Source: Devosia limi DSM 17137
Lineage (GTDB): Bacteria > Pseudomonadota > Alphaproteobacteria > Rhizobiales > Devosiaceae
Direction of reading: 5' to 3'
NCBI RefSeq assembly: GCF_900128975.1
Contig: NZ_FQVC01000018.1
Coordinates: 1-64,000, forward strand
Length of the DNA stretch: 64,000 nt
Both the position numbers and the translations under genes were made by a program. Below, one piece after another: positions 51,664 through 59,877 of the stretch. The notes beneath the pieces are model-generated. The model saw nothing but the letters and a program-made list of their open reading frames with translations, was not told the DNA's origin and did no database searches. Positions within the stretch are counted from its first letter, which is position 1. The number at the start of each line of letters is the position of its first letter.

Positions 51664-52386
51664 CTATTGCTCCGCGACGGCTTCGAACAGGCGGCCTTCG
51701 CCCATCGCGCGGGGGTCCAGTCCGGCCTTACGCACGGTCGCCCACAGTCCGGCCAGTGGCGAGGTGATGACTGGCTTGCCGGTCTCGGCCTCAAGAATGC
51801 GGACGGCGGCACGGGTGGGCAGGCCACCGCAGGAGATCAGCAGCGCCTCGGCGTCCGGCGCTGCCGCAAGGGCGCGGCGGCCAAGCGCGATCACGGCCTC
51901 TTCGGTCACCTGATGCACCGCCTCGATCGAGGCGATGCCCAGATGCTCGAGCGAAGCCAGTTCGATCCCGGCCGTTTCGAGGAATAGCCGCAAGGCGACG
52001 TTGACGTCGTCGCGATAGGCGGTCGCCACGGCCAGCCGCTTGACCCCGAGTTGGGCAATGGCCTCCAGCATGGCGCTGCTCATGGTGAGCGAGGGCAGGC
52101 TGGAGCGCGCAGCGATTTCGGTCTCGAGCGCCAGATTGAAGGCCGGGCCGCGATAAAAGCTCAGCGAGGTGCCCATCAGCGCAATAACGCTGGCGCCACG
52201 CTCGGCCAGCCGTGCCGCAGCAGCGCCGACGGAATTGACCACGGAATCGTAGCCCTGGTTGGACATCTCGGCGAGCCCGAGCCCCTCGGCGATGAAGTCG
52301 TGCTGCGGATAGATCTGGGCGGCGTCGGGCGGTACCGCACCGGCGGCCGGCGGGACAATCAGACCCAGTGATGCGCGTTTCAGCAT
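51664..52386 (-). CDS. Arylmalonate decarboxylase homologue (Asp/Glu racemase superfamily)
   Basis: The 240-residue product has the same length as Bordetella arylmalonate decarboxylase and matches it from the N-terminus (GLIVPPAAGAVPPDAAQIYP). The oxyanion-hole triad G72-T73-S74 (MGTSLSFYRG), Tyr124 (ATAYRDDVN) and catalytic Cys186 (LLISCGGLPT) are all two positions below the Bordetella numbers 74-76, 126 and 188. The first Cys of the two-Cys racemases is absent, as in the decarboxylase. It would decarboxylate a disubstituted malonate or act on a related acid. It sits between permease and ATPase genes. A longer frame starts at 52524, but the ATG at 52386 fits the family. Confidence 0.82.
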   Translation of the reverse strand: MLKRASLGLIVPPAAGAVPPDAAQIYPQHDFIAEGLGLAEMSNQGYDSVVNSVGAAAARLAERGASVIALMGTSLSFYRGPAFNLALETEIAARSSLPSLTMSSAMLEAIAQLGVKRLAVATAYRDDVNVALRLFLETAGIELASLEHLGIASIEAVHQVTEEAVIALGRRALAAAPDAEALLISCGGLPTRAAVRILEAETGKPVITSPLAGLWATVRKAGLDPRAMGEGRLFEAVAEQ

Positions 52387-52453
52387 GTCGGCCCCCGGGA
52401 GCCGAAACGGGGAAAGGCGTTGGACATGGAAAACTCCGTAGGAAAAAACATGG

Positions 52454-53416
52454 TCAGCCCAAGCGCACGCGTGGATCGCGCAGGGCCTGCAAGACATCGA
52501 CAAGAAGGTTGGCGAGCACGACAAACAGCGCCGCGATCAGCACCGTGCCCATGATCACCGGCAGGTCGCCGGTTTCGACCGCCTGCACGGCGAGCGAGCC
52601 GACGCCATTGAGGCCCCAGATGCGCTCGGTGATGATGGTGCCACCCAGAAGGCCGCCGAGATCGAGCCCGACAAGGGTCATCACCGGGGTCATGGCCGGG
52701 GGCAAAGCGTGCTTGTACATCACCCGGCGTTCACCCAGCCCTTTGGCGCGGGCGGTGCGGACATAGTCCTGGTTGAGCGTTTCGAGCATCGAGCCGCGGG
52801 CGATGCGGGTATAGGTGCCGGTGCCGACCACGGCGAGCGTCGCCCAGGGCAGCAGCATGTGGCGCAGCCACTCGCCGGGGTCGCGGGTAATCGGTACGAA
52901 GCCGCCCGAGGGAAACACCGGGAAACCGGCATTGGTCAGCAGGAAGAAGAATACGTAGAACAGCAGCGTGCCGACCACGAAGGTGGGGAAGGACATGCCG
53001 GCCAGCGCCATCATGGTGATCAGCCGGTCAGACGCCTGGCCGGACCGGCGGGCCGAGAAAATGCCGGCCGGAATGGCGACCAGCAGCCAGATGCCCACCG
53101 AACCCAGGGCCAGCGAGATGGTTGCCGGCATGCGCCGCAGGATGGTGGTGAGCACTTCCTCCTGATTGACGAAGGACATGCCGAAGTCGAAATGCAATAG
53201 CGCCCACATGTAGCGCAGATATTGGATATGCACGGGCTGATCGAGGCCGAGCCGGGCACGCACCATGGCGATCTGGTCGGCAGTGGCGAACTCGCCGGCA
53301 AACATCAACGCCGGATCGCCCGGTGTGGCCATATAGAACAGCACGAACACGGCCAGGGTGATCAGCCAGAGCGTCAGCAAGCCGAACAGGGTGCGGCGCA
53401 GAATGAATCTCAGCAT
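52454..53416 (-). CDS. Dipeptide-type ABC transporter permease (DppB type)
   Basis: The 320-residue membrane protein starts MLRFILRRTLFGLLTLWLIT, has six hydrophobic segments, the DppB periplasmic loop (TPGDPALMFAGEFATADQIA; RLGLDQPVHIQYLRYMWALL) and the EAA-like loop LNQDYVRTARAKGLGERRVM, ending with ITERIWGLNGVGSLAVQAV. It follows the DppC-type gene by 6 bp. Confidence 0.94.
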   Translation of the reverse strand: MLRFILRRTLFGLLTLWLITLAVFVLFYMATPGDPALMFAGEFATADQIAMVRARLGLDQPVHIQYLRYMWALLHFDFGMSFVNQEEVLTTILRRMPATISLALGSVGIWLLVAIPAGIFSARRSGQASDRLITMMALAGMSFPTFVVGTLLFYVFFFLLTNAGFPVFPSGGFVPITRDPGEWLRHMLLPWATLAVVGTGTYTRIARGSMLETLNQDYVRTARAKGLGERRVMYKHALPPAMTPVMTLVGLDLGGLLGGTIITERIWGLNGVGSLAVQAVETGDLPVIMGTVLIAALFVVLANLLVDVLQALRDPRVRLG

Positions 53417-53422
53417 GGCGAT

Positions 53423-54343
53423 CTACTTCGTCCGGCGTTCTGAGGAGGGGTCGAGCGCATCACGCAGCCCGTCGCCGAGCACGTTGAAGGCCAGCGTCGC
53501 GGCGAGCAGGAACAGCGCGGGAAACAGGATCGTCCACCAGGCGACGGCATAATTGGTCTGGTTCTCGGCAATGATGCCGCCCCAGGTCGCCGTGGGCGGT
53601 GGCACACCCAGGCCCAGAAAGCTCAGCGAGGCTTCCAGCACGATCACCTGCGGGATCAGGAGGCTCCCATAGACAATGACCTGGCCGGCAATATTGGGCA
53701 GGATTTCGCGCACCATGATGCGCAGGTCGCTGGCCCCCAGCATGCGGGCCGCGTCGACGAACTCGCCCTCCTTGGTGGCCACCACCAGATTGCGCACCAC
53801 GCGGGCGACCGGCCCCCAGGTGAAGAAGATGATGGTGCCCATCATGATGGGAAAGCTGGCGCCATAGACCGAGACCAGCGCCACGGCGGTAATCAGCAGC
53901 GGCAGGCCCAGCACCACGTCGACAAAGCCCGACAGCATGGTGTCGATCAGCCCACCACGAAACCCCGCCAGCATGCCGACGGCGATGCCGATGGCGATGG
54001 CGGTAAGCGCGCAGGTGACGGCCACGAGAATGGTGATCTGGGTGCCGACGACGAGGCGGGCCAGCAGGTCGCGGCCGACCACATCGGTGCCCAGCAGGAA
54101 ATTGGGGCCCGGCGGCAAGGGCACGCCGCCGGGGGTTAGTCCGATATCACGGAACTGCTCATTGGGCCCGTGACCCAGCACCATGACGATGAGAGGCGCA
54201 AAGATCGCCGTCAGCACCAGCAGGATGATGACCGTGAGGGCCGCCATCGCGGCTTTGTCACGCAGCAATTGGCTGATAACGCGTTGCCGCGTGTTCAGTG
54301 CCGGGGGCGCGGGATGGACGGTGCTGGCAGGGATATCGGACAT
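53423..54343 (-). CDS. Dipeptide-type ABC transporter permease (DppC type)
   Basis: The 306-residue protein has the DppC N-terminal helix (KAAMAALTVIILLVLTAIFA), then FLLGTDVVGRDLLARLVVGT, the EAA loop EFVDAARMLGASDLRIMVRE and the end LEASLSFLGLGVPPPTATWG. Its position before the DppB-type gene is reversed from the common dpp order. It forms the channel with DppB. Confidence 0.94.
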   Translation of the reverse strand: MSDIPASTVHPAPPALNTRQRVISQLLRDKAAMAALTVIILLVLTAIFAPLIVMVLGHGPNEQFRDIGLTPGGVPLPPGPNFLLGTDVVGRDLLARLVVGTQITILVAVTCALTAIAIGIAVGMLAGFRGGLIDTMLSGFVDVVLGLPLLITAVALVSVYGASFPIMMGTIIFFTWGPVARVVRNLVVATKEGEFVDAARMLGASDLRIMVREILPNIAGQVIVYGSLLIPQVIVLEASLSFLGLGVPPPTATWGGIIAENQTNYAVAWWTILFPALFLLAATLAFNVLGDGLRDALDPSSERRTK

Positions 54344-54364
54344 CGTTTCGCTCCGGCAGGCCGA

Positions 54365-55324
54365 TCAGCTCGTGGTGAGCGGGGTGGCGTGGTTGGGCGG
54401 CAGGTCGAAGGCGTGGCCCTCGACGCCGAAATCGGCCAGCGCGGCACGGATGGCCTCGCCGTGCTTTTCGGCAATGGCGACGGCGCCGACATTGTCTTCC
54501 AGCTGGCTGATGCGGCTGGCGCCGAAGAGCAGCGATGCGGTCTGCGGATTGGCAATGCAGAAGGCGATGGCGAGCTGGGCCATCGAGCAGTCGAACTGTT
54601 TGGCGACTTCGGCCAGGCGCGGCACCAGATCGATGATCTCTTCGCGCACATTGCCGGGATCGCGGCCGAGCACGCGTTCGCGCACCATGTTGCCGGCCAG
54701 AATGCCGCCTTCAAGGCTGTCCGAAGCGTGGATCGAAATGCCGGTCTCGGCGCGCAGCGCGGTATAGTCGTCGGCTTCGACGATATGGCGGCGGGCGATA
54801 TTGTACTTGAGCTGCACGATCTGCGGCGTCGGCAGGCCCTCGGCCTTGCAGGTGTCGTAGGCGATGCGCAGGTCTTTGGCCGACCAGTTCAGGCCGCCCC
54901 AGGCGCGGGCCTTGCCCGAGGTGACGAAGCCGGCATTGATGCGCGCGGTTTCGGCCGGGTCATCGCGGCCCGGGCGCATGCCGTAGCACATGATGACGTC
55001 GAGATAATCGGTATCGAGGCGGAACAGCAATTCGTCGAGCTGGTGGCCCAGTGTCGGATTGTCGCCGTCATACCACCAGACCTTGTCCATGATCATGATG
55101 TCGGCGCGCTTGAGCCCGGCATCGCGCAGGGCGCGCGACAGCACCACTTCGGTATGCGGGGCGGTGCGGTAATGAGCGACGTCGAACAGGTTGATGCCGA
55201 GATCGGCAGCGCGGCGCACGAGGTTGACGACGTCCCGATATTCCATGCGCGAATAGGTCTGGTACGAACCCAGCGAGACGACCGAGGTCTTGAGGTCCGA
55301 GGTTCCGATCTGGCGGTATTGCAC
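54365..55324 (-). CDS. Aldo/keto reductase family protein, catalytic His replaced
   Basis: The 319-residue product has the AKR barrel with LGINLFDVAHYR (Asp and Tyr of the tetrad) and IMIMDKVWWYDG (Lys). The fourth residue, normally His in a LxxxHxP segment, is missing: the strand reads YLDVIMCYGMRPGRDDPAET. Kvbeta-like blocks QLKYNIARRHIVEADDYTAL and FGASRISQLEDNVGAVAIA follow. It sits second in the transport operon between binding protein and permease. Activity on an unusual substrate or a different mechanism is possible. Confidence 0.85.
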   Translation of the reverse strand: MQYRQIGTSDLKTSVVSLGSYQTYSRMEYRDVVNLVRRAADLGINLFDVAHYRTAPHTEVVLSRALRDAGLKRADIMIMDKVWWYDGDNPTLGHQLDELLFRLDTDYLDVIMCYGMRPGRDDPAETARINAGFVTSGKARAWGGLNWSAKDLRIAYDTCKAEGLPTPQIVQLKYNIARRHIVEADDYTALRAETGISIHASDSLEGGILAGNMVRERVLGRDPGNVREEIIDLVPRLAEVAKQFDCSMAQLAIAFCIANPQTASLLFGASRISQLEDNVGAVAIAEKHGEAIRAALADFGVEGHAFDLPPNHATPLTTS

Positions 55325-55381
55325 GTTAGTCTCCGAAATTGAGGATGGGGTGCGCGGGCGACGGAGCCGCCCGCGCCGGAA

Positions 55382-57136
55382 TTACTCGGCGATCCAGACC
55401 AGGGTCGGATCGACATTGTTGAACAGCAGGTTCACCGTGGTGCCGCGCAGGCGCTCGGACGCGTAGAGCGAGATCTTGCCGGTGATCAGCGGCACGATGG
55501 GCGCATCGCTCATGATCGCCTTGTCGGCAGCCGCCCAGGCCGCGGCCGCAGTGGCTTCGTCGGTGGCGGTCAGGGCCGTGTCGATCAGCGCGTTGACGTC
55601 CTCATTGTTGTAGCAGGTCCAGTTGCTGGTACTGGTCTCGCAAGCCTCGCCGTCGAACATCGGCACGATCATGGTGCGGGCGGAGTCGCCAACCCAGTCG
55701 GCGCGGATCGAGGTCATGCCCATGTCCCAGGCGCCGCCATTGGTGGCCTGACGGTTCTGGTACATCTGCGACATCACGGTGCGCGACGGCGCCGGCTGCA
55801 TGATCAGCTTGATGCCGGCCTTGGCCAGATCAGCTTCCAGAGCTGCCGAATAGAGGTCGTAGCGGCCGCCCGAGGCGTAGCTGAACTTGAGCTCGATGCC
55901 ATTGGGGAAGCCGGCCTCGGCCAGCAGCGCCTTGGCTTTTTCCGGGTCACCCTGGTGGTCGGGGGTCGGATAGAGGTTATAGGGCTCATAGCCGATGACG
56001 TTTTCGGTCAGGATCTGGTCGACGGCTTTCTTGACGTTCGGCCCGCCGCCAACCTGCACGATTGCAGCCTTGTTGACGGCATAATTGATCGCCTGCCGCA
56101 CGCGGATATCGGCCAGTGCGGCATTGTTGTTGGGCGAGGCGCTATTGAGCACGAGGATCGGATTGACCGCACCATCGGCGAACTGCAGCAACTGCGGATC
56201 GTCGGGATTTTCCATGACGCGGGTCAGATCGGCCGTGGCAATGGACAGATCGAAATAGCCGTCTATATCGCCCGCCTCGATCATGCGCTGGGTCTTGCCG
56301 GCGTCGGGTGTGCCGAAGGCAACTTCGATACGGTCGACATAGGCCTTGCGCAGCGGATCGGCCGCAGCATTCCAGGTGGGGCTGCGGACCAGGTTAAGCT
56401 GCTCGTTGAGGATATAGTCCTCGATCACATAGGGGCCCGAGCCCACATAATTGCGGCGCAAATCGGGGGAGTTCGGCAGGTAGTCGAGCATTTCAACCGC
56501 GATCGGGGCCGATGAGATCAGCGCCAGGATCGAGGTGAAGTCGGCGGTCGGCCGTTCCAGCGTGATCTTGAGCGTGCGCTCGTCCTCGGCGGTCAGGCCG
56601 GCGACCTGGGTGTCCTCGACATAAGTGCGGATCGATTCAACATCGGCAGGGACCTGGGCGAAGCCATCGCAGAACTCGGCAAAGCCCTTGATGATGCCAA
56701 TGTAATAGGTCGGCGTACCGGTGGGTTGAACGGGATTGCACAGGCGCTTGAACCCACGGATGGCGTCTTCAGCGGTAATCTGGCGTGGCGCGTCGGTATT
56801 CCACATCGCGCCTTCGCGGATCTTGAACCGATAGACCAGGCCACCTTCCTCCGGGGTGGGCACGGCTTCGGCCAGGTCGGGTACCGGCTGGGCGGCGACC
56901 TTGGGGTCGGCATCGGTCGGGAATGCGACCAGGGTGCGGGTCAGGGCACGGTGCAGGAACACCGACGCCGACCGCGCCGAAACCGGATCGAACCCGGCAA
57001 CGTCACCGGCGCCGACAAGCTTGAACGTGCCGCCCGCCTTGGGCTCCTCTGCCAGCGCCGATTGCGCCATCAGTGTGAGTGCAACGAGCCCGGCGCCAGC
57101 CATAAGCCGTCCCGTCGACAGGATACTCGATTTCAT
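55382..57136 (-). CDS. Dipeptide-type ABC transporter binding protein (family 5)
   Basis: The 584-residue product starts MKSSILSTGRLMAGAGLVAL with a Sec signal peptide ending at QSALA, after an AAGGAGAGG site. Family 5 blocks GDVAGFDPVSARSASVFLHR, YRFKIREGAMWNTDAPRQIT, AEDAIRGFKRLCNP, NYVGSGPYVIEDYILNEQLN and INYAVNKAAIVQVGG are clear. It is first in the operon and captures the substrate in the periplasm. Its large pocket type suits a peptide or a bulky organic acid. Confidence 0.93.
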   Translation of the reverse strand: MKSSILSTGRLMAGAGLVALTLMAQSALAEEPKAGGTFKLVGAGDVAGFDPVSARSASVFLHRALTRTLVAFPTDADPKVAAQPVPDLAEAVPTPEEGGLVYRFKIREGAMWNTDAPRQITAEDAIRGFKRLCNPVQPTGTPTYYIGIIKGFAEFCDGFAQVPADVESIRTYVEDTQVAGLTAEDERTLKITLERPTADFTSILALISSAPIAVEMLDYLPNSPDLRRNYVGSGPYVIEDYILNEQLNLVRSPTWNAAADPLRKAYVDRIEVAFGTPDAGKTQRMIEAGDIDGYFDLSIATADLTRVMENPDDPQLLQFADGAVNPILVLNSASPNNNAALADIRVRQAINYAVNKAAIVQVGGGPNVKKAVDQILTENVIGYEPYNLYPTPDHQGDPEKAKALLAEAGFPNGIELKFSYASGGRYDLYSAALEADLAKAGIKLIMQPAPSRTVMSQMYQNRQATNGGAWDMGMTSIRADWVGDSARTMIVPMFDGEACETSTSNWTCYNNEDVNALIDTALTATDEATAAAAWAAADKAIMSDAPIVPLITGKISLYASERLRGTTVNLLFNNVDPTLVWIAE

Positions 57137-57199
57137 TTCCCTCTCCTTTGAAATCGCCCCTAATGCGGTCACAGCAAGTGAGGCGGTTGTTGCTTGCAG

Positions 57200-57242
57200 T
57201 TCGTTCCGTATATTGGTACGATGTTCCAAATTACGGAACGAA
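57200..57242. promoter_or_regulatory. Long dyad operator between the ABC operon and its IclR regulator
   Basis: TTCGTTCCGTATATTGG (57200-57216) and CCAAATTACGGAACGAA (57226-57242) match as inverted arms at 15 of 17 positions with a 9-bp centre. The GTTCCGTA/TACGGAAC cores are typical of IclR-family sites. The dyad lies 63 bp from the binding-protein start and 33 bp from the iclR start. Confidence 0.78.
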
Positions 57243-57274
57243 TTTATGTCGGCCTATGGGGGATTTGTCAAGAC

Positions 57275-58021
57275 ATGAACAGCGTGCGGAAAGCTTTGGT
57301 GGTTCTGGAAACGGTTGCCGATCTGCAGCCGGTGGGCGTCAGCGAGTTGGCGGCGCACCTCAAGCAACCCAAGACCTCGGTGCAGCGGGCGCTGGAAACC
57401 CTGCATGAGGCATCCTGGATCCGGCCGGCGGTCGGCGAGCGGACGCGGTGGGAATTGACGTTCCGGGCCAGTCGTTTAGCGCGCAAGGCCGGCAATCATT
57501 TCGGGCTGCGCGAAGCCGCTCTGCCGATCATGGAACAGCTGCGTCGCGAGACCAATGAGACTATCCACCTCGCCGTGCTGGACGACTTTGAAATCGTGCT
57601 GATCGAGCGTCTGGAAAGCCCCCATGCCGTGCGTCATGTCGAGCCGCTGGGCGGCCGCGCACCGGTGCTCTCCACTGCGACCGGCAAGGCCATGTTGTCC
57701 TGCATGGACGGCGATGAGGTGGCGCGGGTCTATAACGAAGCGGTAAAGGCCGAGAGCCAGTCCGTAGCCGTGGCCCCGCCGCCATCACTGGACGCGTTGA
57801 TGGCTGAACTTGCCGAGATCGCGGCGCGCGGCTATGCCACCACCACGTCCTGGCGCCAGGACGTGTTTGCTACCGGCGCAGTAATCGTTGCCGCCGACCG
57901 CCGGCCGATCGCAGCGCTCAGCGTCTCGACGCCAGCCGGCCGCGCCACGCCGGAAAATCGGGCCCTCCACGCCCAACTCCTCCCAATCGCCGCGCAGCAA
58001 ATATCGGAACATCTGTTCTAG
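57275..58021 (+). CDS. IclR-family transcriptional regulator
   Basis: The 248-residue protein starts MNSVRKALVVLETVADLQPV, with a winged helix (VSELAAHLKQPKTSVQRALE) and the GAF-like IclR effector domain (ETIHLAVLDDFEIVLIERLE; HVEPLGGRAPVLSTATGKAM; RGYATTTSWRQDVFATGAVI). An upstream in-frame start would include the operator, so the ATG at 57275 is preferred. It probably controls the divergent importer/decarboxylase operon through the dyad at 57200. Confidence 0.92.
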   Translation: MNSVRKALVVLETVADLQPVGVSELAAHLKQPKTSVQRALETLHEASWIRPAVGERTRWELTFRASRLARKAGNHFGLREAALPIMEQLRRETNETIHLAVLDDFEIVLIERLESPHAVRHVEPLGGRAPVLSTATGKAMLSCMDGDEVARVYNEAVKAESQSVAVAPPPSLDALMAELAEIAARGYATTTSWRQDVFATGAVIVAADRRPIAALSVSTPAGRATPENRALHAQLLPIAAQQISEHLF

Positions 58022-58309
58022 CCCCGGAAGGTCGCTCGGAGCGATCACGCAAGCGGTCATCCGGCCGCATGAAGCCTCATTGGACAGTTGAGATGTCCGC
58101 GTTCCAGTCTGCAGCGGACCGTTCAGCACGTTGCGTTCTGGCCAATCCTCGACGTCTTCCAGCCCCGCTGGCTGCGCCCGCTCGAGGTCAGCGAGGCGCA
58201 GGAAGCCGACATTACAACACCAGCACATTAGCTCCGCTTGGCGCAGCGTCATGCTGTATCGCCCTAAGGCGAAGCGATTGCTGAGCGTGTTCAGTGCAAT
58301 CACCTTTTG
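58022..58309. other. Gene-less stretch between iclR and the ArsR operon
   Basis: No gene is supported. A minus-strand frame that extends across into iclR has several Cys residues and no recognisable family. Confidence 0.4.
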
Positions 58310-58353
58310 GCAGGCGTTTACCTGCATGTATTGACAGGCAGGTAAAGGCCTGC
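58310..58353. promoter_or_regulatory. Dyad operator of the ArsR operon
   Basis: GCAGGCGTTTACCTGC (58310-58325) and GCAGGTAAAGGCCTGC (58338-58353) match as inverted arms at 15 of 16 positions around a 12-bp centre. The right arm lies exactly between the -35 and -10 boxes of the promoter at 58331, so bound repressor would block polymerase. Confidence 0.75.
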
Positions 58354-58359
58354 ATATTT
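58331..58359 (+). promoter_or_regulatory. Sigma-70-type promoter of the ArsR operon
   Basis: TTGACA (58331-58336), a 17-bp spacer, then ATATTT (58354-58359). The -35 is consensus. Transcription would start about 20 bp before the arsR-type start codon. Confidence 0.7.
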
Positions 58360-58386
58360 TATATGCCGTCGCACAAGGAGATTCGG

Positions 58387-58707
58387 ATGGATGACGACAG
58401 GGTGTTCAGGGCGCTGGCCGATCCAAACCGCAGGCGGTTGCTCGACCGGCTTTGCGACAGAAACGGCCAGACACTCGGGCAGCTCTGCGAGTCCATGGAT
58501 ATGACGCGCCAATCCGTGACCCAGCATCTCGGCCTCCTTGAGCAGGCCAATCTCATCAGCACCGTCCGTCGTGGGCGCGAGAAACTGCATTTCATCAACC
58601 CGGTCCCGCTTTACGAGGTTTACGCGCGTTGGATCCGGAAATTCGAGGAAGGTCGACTGGGCCTTCTCCACGACATCAAACAGGAACTTGAAAGGAACGG
58701 AAATTGA
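58387..58707 (+). CDS. ArsR-family repressor
   Basis: The 106-residue protein (MDDDRVFRALADPNRRRLLD) has the ArsR winged helix (LGQLCESMDMTRQSVTQHLG; LLEQANLISTVRRGREKLHF). No metal-binding CxC motif is seen at the ArsR site, so it likely belongs to the SRPBCC-linked subgroup rather than a metal sensor. AAGGAG at 58374-58380 selects the ATG at 58387. It overlaps the next gene by 4 bp (TTGA). Confidence 0.92.
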   Translation: MDDDRVFRALADPNRRRLLDRLCDRNGQTLGQLCESMDMTRQSVTQHLGLLEQANLISTVRRGREKLHFINPVPLYEVYARWIRKFEEGRLGLLHDIKQELERNGN

Positions 58708-59150
58708 CCGACAAATCCGCCAGTTTCATCTACGTCACCTTTATCCGCACAACGCCCGAAAAGGTGTTCGACGCGATCACACGGCCAGAGGTTTCCCGCC
58801 GCTACTGGGACCACGAGAACGTCTCGGACGATTGGCGGCCCGGTTCCGATTGGCAGCACATCAAGGTCAAGGAAGCCCGCACCGTCGAATTGGTCGGCAA
58901 GGTCATCGAAAGCGACCCACCCAGGCGGCTCGTCATCAGTTGGGCGAACGAAAGCCAGAAGGACGATCCTGACCAGTACAGCCGGGTCACCTACGATATC
59001 GAACCGAAAGGCGACATGGTCAAGCTGACCGTCTCGCATGAGGAATTGCAGCCCGGCAGCGGCATGTTGAAAGGGATCAGCGAGGGCTGGCCGATTGTCC
59101 TGTCAAGCATGAAGTCCTTCCTCGAAACCGGTCAGGGCCTGAACATCTGA
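58704..59150 (+). CDS. SRPBCC (AHSA1-type) domain protein
   Basis: The 148-residue protein starts at TTG 58704 and has the AHSA1 pattern: ASFIYVTFIRTTPEKVFDAI, PEVSRRYWDHENVSDDWRPG, GKVIESDPPRRLVISWANES and the C-terminal helix EGWPIVLSSMKSFLETG. The helix-grip fold binds hydrophobic ligands. ArsR-plus-AHSA1 pairs are common; the ligand and function are unknown. Confidence 0.9.
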   Translation: MTDKSASFIYVTFIRTTPEKVFDAITRPEVSRRYWDHENVSDDWRPGSDWQHIKVKEARTVELVGKVIESDPPRRLVISWANESQKDDPDQYSRVTYDIEPKGDMVKLTVSHEELQPGSGMLKGISEGWPIVLSSMKSFLETGQGLNI

Positions 59151-59186
59151 CAGCGTCTCGACACGGCAAATCAAAGGGAAAAGAAT

Positions 59187-59543
59187 ATGAGCGAACAAAC
59201 CTATTACGGAAGCTGCCACTGCGGTGCGGTGGAATTCGAGGCGACATTGGCACTGGATCAGGTTGTGACCTGCAACTGCTCCATCTGCCGCCGCCAGGGC
59301 ACGATACTCGGATTTACCTCGACGAAAAAATTCACCCTGCTGAAGGGCGCGGAGAACCTGAGCGATTACCAGTTCGGCTCACACAACATCCATCATGAAT
59401 TCTGCAAAACCTGCGGTGTGAAATCATTTAGCAAAGGTGTGGGGCCGGACGGTGTTGAAATGCGTGCCATCAACGTACGCTGCCTCGAAGATGTGGATAT
59501 CGACAGTCTGTCCCCGCAGAAATTCGATGGCGCAAGCTTGTAG
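59187..59543 (+). CDS. GFA family (CENP-V/Gfa-type zinc) protein
   Basis: The 118-residue protein has GSCHCGAVEFEATLALDQVV, TCNCSICRRQGTILGFTSTK and HHEFCKTCGVKSFSKG, which give the two zinc sites (CxC, CxxC and CxxC sets) of the glutathione-dependent formaldehyde-activating family. It is third in the ArsR operon, 36 bp after the SRPBCC gene. Proof of formaldehyde activation is lacking for most members. Confidence 0.92.
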   Translation: MSEQTYYGSCHCGAVEFEATLALDQVVTCNCSICRRQGTILGFTSTKKFTLLKGAENLSDYQFGSHNIHHEFCKTCGVKSFSKGVGPDGVEMRAINVRCLEDVDIDSLSPQKFDGASL

Positions 59544-59624
59544 CCTCGACGCGTTCCAGACCAGAGGAAGTCAACCAAGACGTGCAATGGTTTCGCACGA
59601 GGCGTCGTGGCAAGAACAAGACTT

Positions 59625-59760
59625 ATGAAGAAAGTCCGTTGGGGTATTCTGTCGATTGCCAATATCGGCATGGAAAAGGTGACGCCGTCGATCATGGCGT
59701 CGCCGCATTCGGACGTGGTTGCCATCGTCTCGCGCGATCTCGGCAAGGGCTGCGGCTTCC
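59625..59760 (+). pseudogene. Gfo/Idh/MocA oxidoreductase fragment (N-terminal)
   Basis: MKKVRWGILSIANIGMEKVT and PSIMASPHSDVVAIVSRDLG form the first beta-alpha-beta of a Gfo/Idh/MocA enzyme (usual length 330-390). After about 45 codons the similarity stops. The remainder is missing, and the 3' part of the minus-strand regulator follows within about 120 bp. It is a decay remnant. Confidence 0.6.
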
Positions 59761-59877
59761 CTGCTGGGCATTCCAAGGCGAAGCTGAACATCCTGATTCA
59801 GGCCGCGAAACATTACGGGTGTCACCAGGCGGGCGCTTGCTGGTTGCGTGCGACAGAACTTGCCGCTGCCCCCGAGA

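Noticed and set aside
57785-58327. A 180-codon minus-strand frame between iclR and the ArsR operon
   Set aside because: Its 3' part is antisense to iclR, its start lies beside the ArsR operator, and it matches no family I know.
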